From assembly GCF_000517425.1 (NCBI RefSeq), contig NZ_CP006569.1, forward strand, positions 2,444,760 to 2,508,759: a stretch of DNA of 64,000 nt, written 5' to 3'. The DNA is from Sodalis praecaptivus. Its GTDB lineage: Bacteria > Pseudomonadota > Gammaproteobacteria > Enterobacterales > Enterobacteriaceae. Position 1 is the first letter of the stretch. Each line of letters begins with the position of its first letter. Below are positions 1 through 9,691 of this stretch, in pieces. Below the pieces are notes generated by a model. The model was not told the DNA's origin and did no database searches. It saw only the letters and a program-made list of their open reading frames with translations. Both the position numbers and the translations under genes were made by a program.

Positions 1-1300
1 GCAAAACCGTGGCGTCTCGCTGCATGACGCACGGGACTATTGCATCATCGGTTGCGTAGAACCTCAGGCCCCCCATCGCACTGAGGGTTGGCATGATGCC
101 GCGTTCTTTAATGTGGCAAAAGTGCTGGAAATTACCCTTAACAACGGCCGCTCAGGCAGCAAGCAGCTCGGCCCGGTCACGGGGGAATTGACCCAGTACA
201 CCAGCATAGATGACTTCTATACGGCCTTCAAAAAACAGATGGCGCATTTTGTGCACCAGTTGGTTGAAGCCTGTAACAGTGTGGATATTGCGCATGGCGA
301 ACGCTGCCCGCTGCCGTTCCTTTCTGCACTGGTGGATGATTGCATTGGCCGGGGTAAATCCCTGCAGGAAGGTGGCGCAATCTATAACTTTACCGGCCCA
401 CAGGCATTTGGCGTGGCGGATACCGGCGACTCGGTATATGCCATTCAGAAACAGGTGTTTGAAGACAAGCGGCTGACACTCCAGGAACTGAAAGGTGCCC
501 TGGATGCCAACTTCGGTTACCCGGTGGGCGCGAATGCCCAGGGCTGCTCAGCAAAAACGTCTCTGGGCGAGCAAGACATCTATGACGTGGTAAAATGCAT
601 AATCGACCAGCACGGCTCCCTGAATCCGGCGGCGATCAAAAATGAAGTCTACCGCCAACTCTCCAGTACCACGGTGACGCCCGCGGCAGGCAACGCACGT
701 TATGATGAGATCCGTCACATCCTGGAAAACACGCCCTGCTTTGGCAACGACATTGACGAAGTGGACCTTGTCGCCCGCAACTGCGCCTTAATCTACTGCC
801 AGGAAGTAGAGAAATATACCAACCCGCGCGGCGGGCAGTTCCAGGCGGGTATTTACCCGGTATCGGCTAACGTTCTGTTTGGTAAAGACGTGAGCGCACT
901 GCCGGATGGCCGCCTGGCGAAAGAACCGCTGGCGGACGGCGTATCGCCGCGTCAGGGAAAAGATACGCAAGGCCCAACCGCTGCAGCGAACTCGGTGGCG
1001 AAGCTGGATCACTTCATCGCATCGAACGGCACGCTCTATAACCAAAAATTCCTTCCCTCTTCTCTGGCAGGGGAGAAAGGCCTGCGTAACTTTGGCGGGC
1101 TGGTGCGTAACTACTTCGATAAGAAAGGGATGCACGTACAGTTCAACGTCATTGACCGCAATACCTTAGTGGAAGCGCAGAAAAACCCGCAGCAGCATCA
1201 GGATCTTGTGGTCCGTGTTGCGGGCTATAGCGCTCAATTCGTGGTGCTGGCCAAAGAAGTACAGGATGACATTATCAGCCGCACCGAGCAGCACTTCTGA
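1..1300 (+). CDS. glycyl radical enzyme, C-terminal part (diol dehydratase / choline lyase type)
   Basis: This is the C-terminal ~432 residues of a glycyl radical enzyme; the reading frame is open from base 2, so the start lies left of the window. The thiyl-radical motif GCVEP has its Cys codon at 53-55, and the glycyl radical motif RVAGYSA has its Gly codon at 1223-1225. The stretches TEGWHDAAFFN, FGNDIDEVD, YTNPRGG and LADGVSP are typical of the CutC / B12-independent glycerol or propanediol dehydratase clade, not of pyruvate formate-lyase. Enzymes of this clade make a radical that eliminates water or trimethylamine, giving an aldehyde inside a microcompartment. The activase, aquaglyceroporin, shell protein and PocR-type sensor nearby favour 1,2-propanediol or glycerol over choline (inference). 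An insert of roughly 60 residues around bases 520-720 distinguishes it from the CutC sequences I recall. Confidence 0.9.
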   Translation, partial: QNRGVSLHDARDYCIIGCVEPQAPHRTEGWHDAAFFNVAKVLEITLNNGRSGSKQLGPVTGELTQYTSIDDFYTAFKKQMAHFVHQLVEACNSVDIAHGERCPLPFLSALVDDCIGRGKSLQEGGAIYNFTGPQAFGVADTGDSVYAIQKQVFEDKRLTLQELKGALDANFGYPVGANAQGCSAKTSLGEQDIYDVVKCIIDQHGSLNPAAIKNEVYRQLSSTTVTPAAGNARYDEIRHILENTPCFGNDIDEVDLVARNCALIYCQEVEKYTNPRGGQFQAGIYPVSANVLFGKDVSALPDGRLAKEPLADGVSPRQGKDTQGPTAAANSVAKLDHFIASNGTLYNQKFLPSSLAGEKGLRNFGGLVRNYFDKKGMHVQFNVIDRNTLVEAQKNPQQHQDLVVRVAGYSAQFVVLAKEVQDDIISRTEQHF

Positions 1301-1317
1301 TTTTGACCTCCCTGTCA

Positions 1318-1341
1318 GGGCCATGCGTACCCGCATGGCCC
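1318..1341 (+). other. intergenic hairpin between GRE and activase genes
   Basis: The perfect inverted repeat GGGCCATGCG / CGCATGGCCC (1318-1327 and 1332-1341) has a 4-nt loop. No T-run follows it, so it is more likely an mRNA stabiliser or attenuator lowering activase expression than a true terminator (inference). Confidence 0.5.
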
Positions 1342-1409
1342 GCTATCAGACCCGATGTTAGCGGCTGACTGGCTGTTGCCTGGTGGTCGCTTTTTTGACG
1401 AGTGATGTT

Positions 1410-2327
1410 ATGAAGAGAGTCGAGTACGATACCGAGGGCGTTTTATTCAACATTCAACGCTATTCCCTACACGACGGCCCCGGCATCCGCACAATACCGT
1501 TTTTAAAAGGCTGCCCACTGTCTTGCAAGTGGTGTAGCAATCCGGAATCACAACGCCCGCAGCCTGAGCTCATTTATAAAAAAAGCGATTGTATCCGCTG
1601 CGGAAAATGCGTTGATGCCTGTAAGCAAAAGGCACTGTCTCCCGACAACCCTTTTTTTGTGGATCGTGAGCGCTGCATCCAGTGCGGTGACTGCACGCGC
1701 GTTTGCCCGACCCAGGCGCTGGAGATGAAGGGTAAACGGATGACGGTGAGTGAGGTGATACGAGAATTACAAAAAGAGGAAAATCTGTTTCGGCGCTCTG
1801 GCGGCGGCGTTACGCTATCGGGCGGGGAACCGCTTGCACAACCCGAATTCGCGCGTGAATTATTAAAAGCGTGCAAAGAAAAAGGGTGGCATACCGCCAT
1901 AGAGACCACCGGCTTTACGACGAAAGAGGTCATTGACGATGTTTTCCCCTGGATTGACCTGGCATTAACCGATATTAAAGCCATTAATCCTACGGTGCAT
2001 GAAGAGAACACGGGGGTAAATAACAGCAAAATTCTGGAGAACCTGATCCGAATTTCCTTTATCACGAAAGTCATTGTCCGCATTCCGGTTATTCCCGGCG
2101 TCAACGACCACCCGGATGAAATCCGTAGTATTGCCGAGTTCGCCCGATTGATGTCCGGCGTCGATACGATCCACCTGTTGCCTTACCACACCTTCGGGGA
2201 AAACAAATATAACCTGCTCGGTAGAATTTACCCGATGCGTGACGCTAAATCGCAGCCCGAAGACAACATGGAAAGTCTGAAAAGCGTTGTCGAATCAATG
2301 GGATTTCATTGCCATATTGGCGGTTAA
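1410..2327 (+). CDS. glycyl radical enzyme activating enzyme (radical SAM)
   Basis: A 305-residue radical-SAM activase that would install the glycyl radical on the upstream enzyme by reductive cleavage of S-adenosylmethionine. The radical-SAM CxxxCxxC motif is in GCPLSCKWCSNPE. Two ferredoxin-like 4Fe-4S motifs follow (CIRCGKCVDAC and CIQCGDCTRVCP), as in CutD/PflA-like activases of this clade, then the GGEP motif (TLSGGEPLAQPEF). The frame is open from GTG 1383, but ATG 1410 places the conserved N-terminus correctly. It lies 110 bp after the GRE gene on the same strand and is probably co-transcribed. Confidence 0.93.
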   Translation: MKRVEYDTEGVLFNIQRYSLHDGPGIRTIPFLKGCPLSCKWCSNPESQRPQPELIYKKSDCIRCGKCVDACKQKALSPDNPFFVDRERCIQCGDCTRVCPTQALEMKGKRMTVSEVIRELQKEENLFRRSGGGVTLSGGEPLAQPEFARELLKACKEKGWHTAIETTGFTTKEVIDDVFPWIDLALTDIKAINPTVHEENTGVNNSKILENLIRISFITKVIVRIPVIPGVNDHPDEIRSIAEFARLMSGVDTIHLLPYHTFGENKYNLLGRIYPMRDAKSQPEDNMESLKSVVESMGFHCHIGG

Positions 2328-2417
2328 TCAGCAATAGAAATCATGTAGCGATTTTTCACGTCCTTTGCACTTTACCCCGTTAAGCGATAAAACCCGCGCT
2401 TAATACAGGAAACCATT

Positions 2418-3242
2418 ATGAGTAAATCTTACGAATCGACAACCGGACTTTGCCTAGCAGAATTTATGGGTACCGGCTTATTTATTTTTTTCGGCACCAG
2501 CGTTCTGAGTGCGGCAAAAGTGGCGGGGGCCAGCTTTGGTCTTTGGGAAATTTGCGTGGTCTGGGGGCTCGGCATTGCGTTTGCGGTCTACCTGACGGCA
2601 GGACTCTCCGGCGCTCATCTTAATCCCGCGGTGACGATATCCTTGTGGATGTTTGCCCGTTTTGACCGCCGAAAAGTGGTACCCTACATTGCGGCGCAAA
2701 TGGCCGGCGCGTTTTGCGGCGCGGCATTGACCTATCTGATTTACCACAATATGTTTGCCGAGTACGAGCATGCGCATCAGATGATACGAGGCAGCCAGGA
2801 TAGCCTGTATCTGGCCAGTATATTTTCAACCTATCCGGCCGCCTCCATCAGCCTATGGCTGGCGGGATTAGTGGAAATCATCATCAGCTCAATTTTGCTA
2901 GGACTTATCATGGCGCTAACCGATGATGGTAACGGCGTTCCTAAAGGACCGCTTGCGCCCCTTCTGATCGGAATGCTGGTGGCCGTTATCGGCGCAGCAA
3001 CGGCGCCTTTGACCGGTTTTGCCATGAACCCGGCACGCGACTTTGGCCCCAAATTCTTCGCCTTCCTTAATGGCTGGGGCTCGGTTGCGATGACGGGTGG
3101 CAGAGATATTCCCTACTTCCTGATACCGCTGATTGCGCCTGTTATCGGCGGAACCCTGGGGGCCGCGATTTATCGTTATGGTATCGGGCGTCATTTACCC
3201 GCAGCAAAAACAGAAAACGGGGTAAACCAAACCACCGCCTGA
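2418..3242 (+). CDS. aquaporin / glycerol facilitator family channel
   Basis: A 274-residue MIP-family channel with about six membrane helices and both pore motifs: SGAHLNPAVT in the first half and GFAMNPARDFGP in the second. The Asp after the second NPAR is typical of GlpF/PduF-type aquaglyceroporins, which pass glycerol and short diols. The start ATG is preceded by AGGAA. It follows the GRE activase on the same strand, as PduF accompanies pdu operons, so it probably admits the diol substrate of the microcompartment (inference). Confidence 0.92.
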   Translation: MSKSYESTTGLCLAEFMGTGLFIFFGTSVLSAAKVAGASFGLWEICVVWGLGIAFAVYLTAGLSGAHLNPAVTISLWMFARFDRRKVVPYIAAQMAGAFCGAALTYLIYHNMFAEYEHAHQMIRGSQDSLYLASIFSTYPAASISLWLAGLVEIIISSILLGLIMALTDDGNGVPKGPLAPLLIGMLVAVIGAATAPLTGFAMNPARDFGPKFFAFLNGWGSVAMTGGRDIPYFLIPLIAPVIGGTLGAAIYRYGIGRHLPAAKTENGVNQTTA

Positions 3243-3354
3243 CAGACATCACCTTGACGCACGCCGTCGTACTGACCGATACGCCGGCGTTTTGGTGTCT
3301 CTCCCCTTCCCCCTGATAGGCCGTCATCCCCCCTAACCTGCGCACGACGTGCAC

Positions 3355-3381
3355 AAAAAAGCCACCCTCAGGTGGCTTTAT
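3355..3381. terminator. bidirectional terminator between aquaporin and BMC gene
   Basis: The hairpin AAAAAGCCACC-CTCA-GGTGGCTTTA sits between two convergent genes, with A and T tracts on either side, so it can end transcription from both. Confidence 0.75.
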
Positions 3382-3395
3382 TCAACATCGTCATT

Positions 3396-3968
3396 CTACC
3401 GTCGAGCGCCCTTGATTTTTGCCCGTTGCGCCTTTTTATCGTCCTGCGCGAATGTTTCTGTCCCCTTTTCCAGGCAGTGTTCAGCGTCGTCTTGGCATTG
3501 AGCGGGCACCCTTTCCGCCGGCGAAGACGCAGGAGCAGACGCATCCATTTTCACCTCTTCTCTCTGTGCCAGGCAATCTGACAGACTCGCGACAGGCTCA
3601 AGGTTGATAACCGCGATCCTTTCCTCATTGTGTGCCTCAGCCGCTGGTTTGTCGTGCGTAATGGGTGCCGCAGGATTGGCCCCCCCGGTTTCCCCGGAGG
3701 CAATCAGCGCGTCAATACCGGTCGCGGTACGCGCTATCACCTTCCAGGCGTAAACTTGCCCTATTCGGTTTGCGGCGGCAACGCCCGCGGCAACCGCCGC
3801 GTTCATCGCGCCAACGTCGCCGGTGAATTTCACCGTCACCAGACCACCGCCTTTCGTCAGCTCGTATCCGACCAGGTCGACATTCGCCGATTTCATTGCG
3901 GCATCGGCGGCTTCAACCGCCACCGTTAAGCCGACGGTTTCAATTAAGCCTAAGCTCTGCCCGGACAT
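3396..3968 (-). CDS. bacterial microcompartment shell protein (BMC-H) with long C-terminal extension
   Basis: A 190-residue protein. The first ~90 residues form a PduA/EutM/CcmK-type BMC domain (LGLIETVGLTVAVEAADAAMK, GYELTKGGGLVTVKFTGDVGA, then the VIAR end). BMC-H proteins form hexameric shell tiles. The remaining ~100 residues (Ala/Glu-rich, with a segment near DCLAQREEVKMD and a Lys/Arg-rich tail) have no counterpart in standard ~95-residue shell proteins. ATG 3968 is preceded by AGGAG at good spacing; a GTG one codon upstream is less likely. It is followed downstream by the terminator at 3355-3381 and lies 12 bp after metK on the same strand. Confidence 0.9.
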   Translation of the reverse strand: MSGQSLGLIETVGLTVAVEAADAAMKSANVDLVGYELTKGGGLVTVKFTGDVGAMNAAVAAGVAAANRIGQVYAWKVIARTATGIDALIASGETGGANPAAPITHDKPAAEAHNEERIAVINLEPVASLSDCLAQREEVKMDASAPASSPAERVPAQCQDDAEHCLEKGTETFAQDDKKAQRAKIKGARR

Positions 3969-3980
3969 CACTTTCTCCTG

Positions 3981-5171
3981 TTATTTTGTCGCTAATGAGG
4001 TATAGGTGAGCGCACACGTCAGACCCACCGCATCATCACGAAGCAGCGCCGCCTTATCCGTGGACTCCCATGGAAAGATTTCACGACCAAAGTGGCCATA
4101 GCACGCCGTCTGGCGGTAGCGAGGTGCCAGCAAATCGAGCTTATGAATAATGCCGTAGACGCTCAGGTCAAAATGGTGTTCAACGAGGCGGGCCAGAGTG
4201 TCAGATGAAAGCCGCGAAGTGCCAAAGGTGTTAACTCGCACAGAAACCGGCCGGGATAAGCCTATGGCCCAGGCCAGTTGAATTTCACAGCGTTTTGCCA
4301 GACCGGCTGCAACGATATTTTTTGCCACATAGCGCGCAGCATAGGCGGCAGAACGATCGACCTTGGAAGGGTCCTTGCCTGAAAACGCGCCACCGCCGTG
4401 ACAGGCTGCGCCGCCGTAGGTGTCGACGATGATTTTACGCCCTGTTAAACCGCAATCCGCAGCCGGTCCTCCGCTGACGAACGGGCCGGCGGGATTAATC
4501 AATAACCGTGTTTCTGGCGTCAACCACGCTGAGGGAATGACGGGCTTAACGATCTCTTCAATGATTGCGTCACGCAGAGAGGCGAGCGGAACATCAGCAC
4601 GATGCTGTGTTGACACGACGATGGCGGCGGCATGGTGTATTTGCCCATCGCAATAGCGTAACGTGACCTGACTTTTGGCATCCGGCAATAAGCCCTCAAG
4701 CCGACACGTCTTACGCAGTAGCGCCTGTCGCTCCATCAATCTGTGTGCATACAGTAGAGCAGCGGGCATCAGTTGCGGTGTTTCATCGCATGCATAACCG
4801 AAGGTGATCCCCTGGTCACCCGCACCGAGAGAGGTCGGATCGCTGGCGCGGATACCCGTGGCGATATCCTCCGATTGCCGACCCAGCAGGCTCATAACCG
4901 CGCAAGTCGCGCCGTCAAACCCAATCTCTGAGTCATCGTAACCAATGGCTTTCACCGTACTGCGCACAATTTGTTCGACATCGATGTTTACAGCGGAGGA
5001 TATTTCACCTGCCAGGATCACTGCGCCGGTTTTCACCAGGCATTCGCATGCCACTTTAACCCAGGGATCCCGTAACAGGTATGCATCAAGAATGGCGTCA
5101 GAGATCTGGTCCGCTATCTTATCCGGATGCCCTTCAGCAACCGATTCAGAGGTAAAAAGATATTCGTCCAC
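3981..5171 (-). CDS. metK: S-adenosylmethionine synthase (locus-associated MetK)
   Basis: A 396-residue methionine adenosyltransferase, converting ATP and methionine to SAM. It has the family signatures [17 protein letters not shown] (N-terminus), [12 protein letters not shown] (methionine loop region) and [19 protein letters not shown] (ATP/phosphate binding). The start is GTG, fixed by alignment to the conserved N-terminus; no clear Shine-Dalgarno is visible. Its position between the shell protein and the two-component genes suggests a second, locus-specific copy that feeds SAM to the radical-SAM activase (inference). The housekeeping metK would normally sit elsewhere; that cannot be checked here. 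Confidence 0.92.
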   Translation of the reverse strand: MDEYLFTSESVAEGHPDKIADQISDAILDAYLLRDPWVKVACECLVKTGAVILAGEISSAVNIDVEQIVRSTVKAIGYDDSEIGFDGATCAVMSLLGRQSEDIATGIRASDPTSLGAGDQGITFGYACDETPQLMPAALLYAHRLMERQALLRKTCRLEGLLPDAKSQVTLRYCDGQIHHAAAIVVSTQHRADVPLASLRDAIIEEIVKPVIPSAWLTPETRLLINPAGPFVSGGPAADCGLTGRKIIVDTYGGAACHGGGAFSGKDPSKVDRSAAYAARYVAKNIVAAGLAKRCEIQLAWAIGLSRPVSVRVNTFGTSRLSSDTLARLVEHHFDLSVYGIIHKLDLLAPRYRQTACYGHFGREIFPWESTDKAALLRDDAVGLTCALTYTSLATK

Positions 5172-5256
5172 GACGGCGCCACGTTCAAAGGAGAGAGGTC
5201 AATTTTAACGGTCACCGGTTTCCAGGGACGTAAACTATGTTGCGGGGATAGCGGAC

Positions 5257-5292
5257 TTTTTTGCGCTCACGCTTACGGCAAGCGCAAAAAAA
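5257..5292. terminator. rho-independent terminator after response regulator gene
   Basis: The inverted repeat TTTTTTGCGCT / AGCGCAAAAAAA lies downstream of the minus-strand regulator gene and upstream of metK. It separates the regulatory operon from the metK-shell protein unit and could work in both directions. Confidence 0.75.
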
Positions 5293-5302
5293 CCCGGGGA
5301 CA

Positions 5303-6355
5303 TCAGCACGCCTCTGGCGAGACAAGGCGACGGTAATCTGATGGGGCAATGCTGGTCTCTTTTTTGAAGATGCGGCAGAAATAATTCGCATCCTGCCAAG
5401 AAAGTTCAAGCGCGATCGTGTTGACCTTTAAGTCACTAAATTGCAGAAGCGATTTTGCCATGCTGATTTTACGGCGGGTAATGTAACTTGAAAAACCCGT
5501 GCCCAAGGTCTTTTTAAACGCTCGGCTCAAATAGCAAGGACTGACAAAGGCTTTAGAGGCAATGTCATCCAAAGTAAAATTTTTGAAGATATTTTTCTCA
5601 ATATGAAATAGAGCCCGGCTAACAAAATCCATATTACCATTGACATTTTTGAACACGTGCTCAAAAATATCATCACTAAGGCTTAATAAACTGGTCATTA
5701 CGCGCCAATAATTGCTTGGGGGTAATCCCTGCTGTTGAATATTTATAATAATTGCGGCGACTTTATTTCGGCAGGAGACATATTTTTCCCCAAGCCCTGC
5801 AAGATATTGCTGTAGTAATTCAAGGACATCAGTCACCGTTGTCGATCGATCGCTGTTAAACGTCTGACCGGTGCATGCCGCATCAAGGATGCTGAATAAA
5901 AACCTATGCCAGCCAGGATAATCACAGCGGCTTATCAAATCGCTTATTTTTTGTCGCAACTCCCGGGTGACCGCGGCCCCTTCTTCATCAACGAACAACG
6001 TTTTACGAATAGTCTCACTCAAGGTACTGGGCTTTACAGGTTTTAAAAGATAGTCGTCAACTTTTAGACTGAGCATATGGCGGACGATTTCAAAGTCATC
6101 ATTTGCCGTCGTCACGATGACTTTGGTCTCCGTATTTTTCTGCTTAAGATATTCAATAACCTGATGACCATTTGGCAGCGGGATATTAATATCAACGAAC
6201 ATCATGTCAATTTGACTTAGCTGATCAATCAACTGAATAGCCTTCCTGCCGGTGGGCGCCTCATGAATGACGGAATTTTCAACACAACGTGAGATGATGC
6301 GTTTTAGCGATTCAGACTCGATATACTCATCTTCAACAATGACAATATTATACAT
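5303..6355 (-). CDS. response regulator, receiver plus AraC-type DNA-binding domain (YesN type)
   Basis: A 350-residue regulator. The N-terminal CheY-like receiver (residues ~1-120) has acidic residues in IVEDE, the phospho-acceptor Asp in MMFVDINIPLPNG and the Lys in LLKPVKP. A C-terminal AraC-type double helix-turn-helix begins around FTLDDIASKAFVSPCYLSRAFKKTLG. ATG 6355 has GGAG seven bases upstream and is preferred over an in-frame GTG at 6361. It lies 15 bp downstream of the histidine kinase gene with which it forms a pair, and probably activates the microcompartment genes when substrate is sensed (inference). Confidence 0.92.
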   Translation of the reverse strand: MYNIVIVEDEYIESESLKRIISRCVENSVIHEAPTGRKAIQLIDQLSQIDMMFVDINIPLPNGHQVIEYLKQKNTETKVIVTTANDDFEIVRHMLSLKVDDYLLKPVKPSTLSETIRKTLFVDEEGAAVTRELRQKISDLISRCDYPGWHRFLFSILDAACTGQTFNSDRSTTVTDVLELLQQYLAGLGEKYVSCRNKVAAIIINIQQQGLPPSNYWRVMTSLLSLSDDIFEHVFKNVNGNMDFVSRALFHIEKNIFKNFTLDDIASKAFVSPCYLSRAFKKTLGTGFSSYITRRKISMAKSLLQFSDLKVNTIALELSWQDANYFCRIFKKETSIAPSDYRRLVSPEAC

Positions 6356-6370
6356 ACACACGCTCCAGAC

Positions 6371-7600
6371 TCAGGCAGGCACCAAAGGGAACCTTAACGT
6401 AATTGTAGTACCGAGCATTGGCTTATGGGGACTGGAGATTTGCAAGCTATAGCTTTCTCCAAATAACAATTGCAGGCGATTATTGATGTTATTAATACCT
6501 ATTCCCCCTTTTTGTCGGTTCAGGTTTCCTGAAAGGATATAGGCAATATCTTCTGGCGAGATCCCATCCCCATTATCTGTGATTTCAACGATCACATCCT
6601 TGCGGTCGTCACTCGCACGCAGAATAATATGGCTTTTGGTTTCTCGTGGCTCAACGACATAATTGAAAAAATTCTCTACCAGGGGCTGAAGAATCAAAAA
6701 TGGACACACAACATTTTTATATTCTCTCGGAATATCGCAAGCATAATCAAAGCGGTCATTCATTCTGACCTTCTGAATTGCCATGTAGCAATTTACATAA
6801 TTCATTTCCTGGCCAAGCGTAATCAATCCATTATTATTCTTGCGTAAAAGGTAGCGCATCATATCTGAAAAATCGTGCACCATCGTTTCCGTGCGGCTGG
6901 CATCCTCAAGAAATGCAAGACGACCAATAGTATTCAGCACATTGAATAAAAAATGCGGATTTATCTGGTAAGAAAGCGCTTTAAATTCCGCTTCGTGCAA
7001 CGAGCGTTCAATTTCAACACGCTTACGTAATTCACTGGTCAATTCCTGCTCTTTATGGCGTAACTCACGTTGAATGTTATTAGCATGTGCTTGTTCTACC
7101 AGATACGAGGCCACATGAAGGAGCGTATAGGCTGTGGATTCAAAACGTTCATATGGCATGCGCTGCGTAGTGTGATGCAAATTCACCAGCCAGGGGTTTT
7201 CTTGCCAAAGGAGATTATTATCAACAATATAAGGAATTCTTTTTTCTTTATCTTCTTCCACTTTCACCTGGCCGGAAATGAAGGCGCCAAGATAATGATT
7301 GTTAATCATTATGGGTACGGCAAATTCTACAAAGCCGCAGTAACAGCGATAAACTACCGGCTCCCCGGCACGCATTGCCGCTTCGCCGCCCGCGCTGTCG
7401 CTGTCGTAGCAATGCCGGGCCAGCGTCTCATTCATTCTGGAACGTGCACAAAAATCCGAAAAACCGCTCGGGCGAGTGACAGGAACCCCTTCCTGATCCA
7501 CCACCACAAGAGCAATCATCATTGATTTACTGAAGTTGTCCTGGAGTGTTTGCAAACGATCGACATCAAGAAATTCGTGCAATTTATATTTTTTTTGCAT
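6371..7600 (-). CDS. sensor histidine kinase with PocR-type sensory domain
   Basis: A ~409-residue cytoplasmic kinase with no obvious membrane helices. The N-terminal half (about residues 8-165) resembles the PocR ligand-binding domain, including the Cys-rich segment [14 protein letters not shown] short coiled coil ([22 protein letters not shown]) follows, then a LytS/YesM-type kinase core with the phospho-acceptor region [18 protein letters not shown] and the ATP-binding N and G boxes ([26 protein letters not shown]). PocR controls propanediol use in Salmonella, so this domain suggests sensing of a diol or related small molecule (inference). Start chosen at ATG 7600; GTG 7609 is also in frame. 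Confidence 0.88.
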   Translation of the reverse strand: MQKKYKLHEFLDVDRLQTLQDNFSKSMMIALVVVDQEGVPVTRPSGFSDFCARSRMNETLARHCYDSDSAGGEAAMRAGEPVVYRCYCGFVEFAVPIMINNHYLGAFISGQVKVEEDKEKRIPYIVDNNLLWQENPWLVNLHHTTQRMPYERFESTAYTLLHVASYLVEQAHANNIQRELRHKEQELTSELRKRVEIERSLHEAEFKALSYQINPHFLFNVLNTIGRLAFLEDASRTETMVHDFSDMMRYLLRKNNNGLITLGQEMNYVNCYMAIQKVRMNDRFDYACDIPREYKNVVCPFLILQPLVENFFNYVVEPRETKSHIILRASDDRKDVIVEITDNGDGISPEDIAYILSGNLNRQKGGIGINNINNRLQLLFGESYSLQISSPHKPMLGTTITLRFPLVPA

Positions 7601-8142
7601 GCCATCCACGGAATCAATTTTAATACAACGAAACTATAGCGCATCCCACGATTAAAAATAATGAAACGGCTCACAAACAAAAAATTAAATGTGTTATTTA
7701 TGTTAAAATGACGTGCTTTATGTTTTTATTTGGTTACCACATTCAGTTTTTTTGTTTAACTTAAAAAAAAGAAAGCCAATATCTGATTTATTAAAAAAAA
7801 GACGACGAAATGTTCTTATTTGTGTCTACTCTTTTCAATTGTTGAATTTAAAAACTATTTTTACCGTCTTCATCAGACTGACGATAAATGCAGGCACTAC
7901 CACTATCATAATTAGAAAACGCTATTTATAAGTTATGAACAACCATCATTAGATTCTGGAGACGGCTTGAGCCGTGAACTCAACAACACAAGACAGCGGC
8001 TCGGTAACCTGACAAAGTCGACAGGGCCGCGACCGCAGCTCTGTACCAAACGCTGATATCATAAACCTCTCGGTCTCAGAGCCTGTTCATAAAATTGTGT
8101 CATCGCCGGTTTTTGATATGTTTACCGCAACACCCTGAATAG
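7601..8142. other. AT-rich intergenic region, no gene recognised
   Basis: It separates the kinase promoter side from the IS remnant. It is strongly AT-rich up to about 7930. Around 8080-8105 the sequence GAGCCTGTTCATAAAA may be the left end of the decayed IS256-family element, as it lies directly before the transposase homology. Confidence 0.4.
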
Positions 8143-8880
8143 GTGAATTTAGGGACGAGAAACAATTACAGGCTCTTGCCACCGAACTGGCGGAAAAACT
8201 CAAAACCCCTGATCACTTGAGTCAGCTTTCCCGCTTTTTGCAAAAGCTGACGGTCGAGACGGCACCCCATGCTGAGCTGCCCCCCCCTTTGGGCCACGAG
8301 AAGCAGCAGCCCAAATCCGGCTGCAACACCCATAACGGCTACTCCGCCAAGACGGTAGCTAGCGAAGAAGGCCCTGGATATCCGCACGCCCGTGACCGGG
8401 AAAAGCGCAGCTGGGCAGGTGGCTGGCGGGAATGAAGGCGCAACGTTCTGGCTGGGCGTGTGGGCGTGCTGACGGAGATGAACAACCGGGGCTTGCTCGA
8501 TATCTTCGTCGCCGGTGTTGACGGCTTGAAAGACTTCCCCGACGCCATCAACGCCGTTTATCCACAGTTTCGCCTCCAGTAGTGCATTGTTCATATGGCG
8601 CGCAACAGCCTGAACTACGTGTCATGGCGCGATTACAAGGCCGTCACTGGCGGGCTGAAAGCAGTCTATCAAGCCCCGACAGAAGAAGCTGCTCTGACCG
8701 CCCTGGATGCGGTCGCCGACAAACGGGGATAAGCGCTACCCGCACATCAGCCGGAGCTGGCGGGCGAATTGGGCTAACCTGTCAACGCGGTTCGGGTATC
8801 CGTCTGATATCCGCAAGGCCCTTTTTACCACCCACGCTATTGAGTCGTTAAATAGCGTTATCCGGCATGCGTTCAAATAA
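8143..8880 (+). pseudogene. IS256-family transposase remnant
   Basis: Translated pieces match the Mutator/IS256 transposase order. N-terminal EKQLQALATELAEKLKTPD comes first (from 8160), then NGYSAKTV (~8332). A large internal deletion follows, then TEMNNRGLLDIFVAGVDGLK (~8474) and [16 protein letters not shown] (~8597). After a frameshift near 8730 comes SRSWRANWANLSTRFGYPSD, then AIESLNSVIRHAFK and a stop at 8878-8880. The second catalytic Asp (AGVDGLK) and the Glu (AIESLNS) regions survive, but the first Asp region is deleted and several frameshifts are present, so it is not functional. The C-terminal ~50 residues of a full transposase are missing. Confidence 0.85.
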
Positions 8881-9691
8881 CCGGCTTAGGCTGTCTCGCC
8901 CCCCGGGTCAGCGAACATCCGCAGCCCGATGACTATCACAAAATCCACGCCAACGCGTGGATTTTACTCTTATTGATGCCCCGTCGATGGCGACCGTCGG
9001 ATTCACGCCGACATGCGGTGTGGAATGACGGGTGCAGGATGATCGCTATCGGTAATTACCAAATAGCCCTACGCGCGTCCATCATAGCTAAAAATGCATG
9101 CCCCCTACTCTGCCGGCGTGGGAAAATGATAATCCCAATATGTCATGGCCAAGCTCGCGGCGGGAACCCTGTCTCGGCATACTCTTTCTTGTCAAATAAT
9201 CCTGTCAACATCTTATTCAGATTAATTTATCCTTCAATTGTAGTTTAATTATCGCTGCATTGCGCAAGCGCTATTCGACACTCGCCATTACCACTTGGTG
9301 TTTTTAATGCCGAAATAGTCCTTTGATATCAACAATAGTAGGCGATGCGATAAATAAGAGAGTGCAAATAGGAAAGATTTTCATCTTGTCAGGCTTGCAA
9401 TATGATGACGACAATTGTATATCTTATGAGAAAGACGTCAGCGTAAAAATTTTAACAGACATAATGCTTAGTAAACCCTATTATTATCAATAATCACGCC
9501 AACCCTAATGCCGGCATACTCGTCATTTTATCTTAAGCGATAACGGGATTAACCGGAAATCTTGCAAGTCTGGTAACTTGTCGCCGTGCTTAAAATAACC
9601 GTGATGGATTAAATCGTAATGCATGATCGACATCTAACGCTACTCGGTGTAGTGATAAGCATTAACATGAAATGTTTAGAAGGAGATACGT
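8881..9691. other. intergenic region with a hairpin, no gene recognised
   Basis: A perfect hairpin (arms AAAATCCACGC and GCGTGGATTTT, 8940-8965) lies just after the IS remnant; the same arms recur at 14936-14959. The rest, up to the LRR gene, is AT-rich with no convincing coding sequence on either strand. Confidence 0.4.

Noticed and set aside
1..1300. Pyruvate formate-lyase
   Set aside because: PFL uses two adjacent cysteines; here a single Cys in GCVEP and the microcompartment context indicate the dehydratase/lyase clade.
8973..9248. 91-residue plus-strand open frame
   Set aside because: No ribosome site, no motif, and biased only by chance in the decayed region after the IS remnant.
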